Notes under the pieces: generated by a model | Seen by the model: the letters and a program-made list of their open reading frames with translations, nothing else | Database searches by the model: none | What the model was told of the DNA's origin: nothing | From: Fonticella tunisiensis | GTDB taxonomy: Bacteria > Bacillota > Clostridia > Clostridiales > Caloramatoraceae | Reading direction: 5' to 3' | DNA: 64,000 nt | NCBI RefSeq assembly: GCF_004364155.1 | Contig: NZ_SOAZ01000003.1 | Coordinates: 1 to 64,000 of the forward strand | Translations under genes and position numbers: made by a program | In this document: positions 63,780 through 64,000 of the stretch, in pieces | Layout of the letters: each line of letters starts with the position of its first letter | Numbering within the stretch: the first letter of the stretch is position 1

Positions 63780-64000
63780 ATGAAAACTCTCATAAGGGCA
63801 ATACTTGTTAGTTTAGTTTTAATGGTCATATGCGGTCTTGCTTATCCCCTTGCAATGACAAGAATAAGCCAGGTAATCTTTCCAAGGAAAGCTAACGGAA
63901 GCATAGTAGAGTTTAACGGCACAAAAGTAGGGTTTGAGCTTATAGGACAGCAGTTTGGTGATCCAAGATTCTTTCATGGAAGGATTTCTTCTGTAAACTA
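63780..64000 (+). CDS. kdpC: KdpC, cut by the window edge
   Basis: ATG at 63780 follows a GGAGG site 12 bp after kdpB. The visible 73 residues start MKTLIRAILVSLVLMVICGL, a single membrane helix, then AYPLAMTRISQVIFPRKANG and FELIGQQFGDPRFFHGR, which match the KdpC N-terminus (GQxFxxPxYFxxR). The C-terminal half lies outside the window. Confidence 0.95.
   Translation, partial: MKTLIRAILVSLVLMVICGLAYPLAMTRISQVIFPRKANGSIVEFNGTKVGFELIGQQFGDPRFFHGRISSVN

Overview
The window looks like chromosomal DNA from a spore-forming, low-GC Clostridia member (Clostridiaceae/Caloramator-like; this placement is inferred from gene content and not tested). Indicators are A+T-rich intergenic DNA, strong GGAGG ribosome-binding sites, frequent GTG and TTG starts, CotF-type spore coat genes, Na+-pump decarboxylase genes and a 2[4Fe-4S]-lineage ferredoxin. 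At least one gene is best read as a selenocysteine gene. No rRNA, tRNA, CRISPR array or intact insertion sequence was seen.

Layout. 1-5160: a maltodextrin-type ABC importer with 4-alpha-glucanotransferase, next to a decayed LacI-type regulator and a possible transposase start at the edge. 5514-8727: an orphan transporter convergent with a P-loop protein of the PEP carboxykinase/HPr kinase fold. 9217-12152: a polar amino-acid ABC importer. 12447-15259: a MocR-type regulator divergent from a GH4 6-phospho-glycosidase, with a palindromic operator between them. 15342-16655: a selenocysteine glutaredoxin-like gene and a DUF4438 gene. 16714-17322: a 41-residue ORF behind a structured leader, and a gene remnant. 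17340-22500: an MFS exporter, a UbiA prenyltransferase and proBA. 22771-29483: an alpha-mannosidase plus fructose-type PTS operon with its PRD regulator, resembling a mannosylglycerate/mannoside system. 29743-36927: ferredoxin, a SWIM-SNF2 helicase, CotF-like coat genes and a chemoreceptor. 37135-42965: a broken Nudix gene, aldo/keto reductase, YmaF-like protein, nitroreductase, LarA-like protein, a broken msrA and a DmpA-type peptidase.

43331-56048 is a citrate fermentation block. Citrate enters through a CitMHS carrier, citrate lyase (citDEF, with citX and citG for the prosthetic group) splits it to acetate and oxaloacetate, and a biotin-dependent Na+-translocating decarboxylase (alpha, beta, biotin carrier and an apparently split gamma) yields pyruvate and a sodium gradient. 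An FCD-type regulator and a Cache-domain hybrid histidine kinase flank it. The citrate lyase ligase gene citC is not in the window.

56049-59800 is sparse, repeat-rich DNA with one response regulator, a decayed IS630-type transposase and MITE-like inverted repeats. The window ends in kdpFAB and the start of kdpC; kdpA has an in-frame TGA at codon 21.

The most interesting signals are the UGA-containing glutaredoxin gene with a matching SECIS-like hairpin, an msrA remnant with UGA at its catalytic Cys position, the interrupted kdpA, a possible new structured RNA at 16867-16977, and several families of dispersed palindromic repeats.
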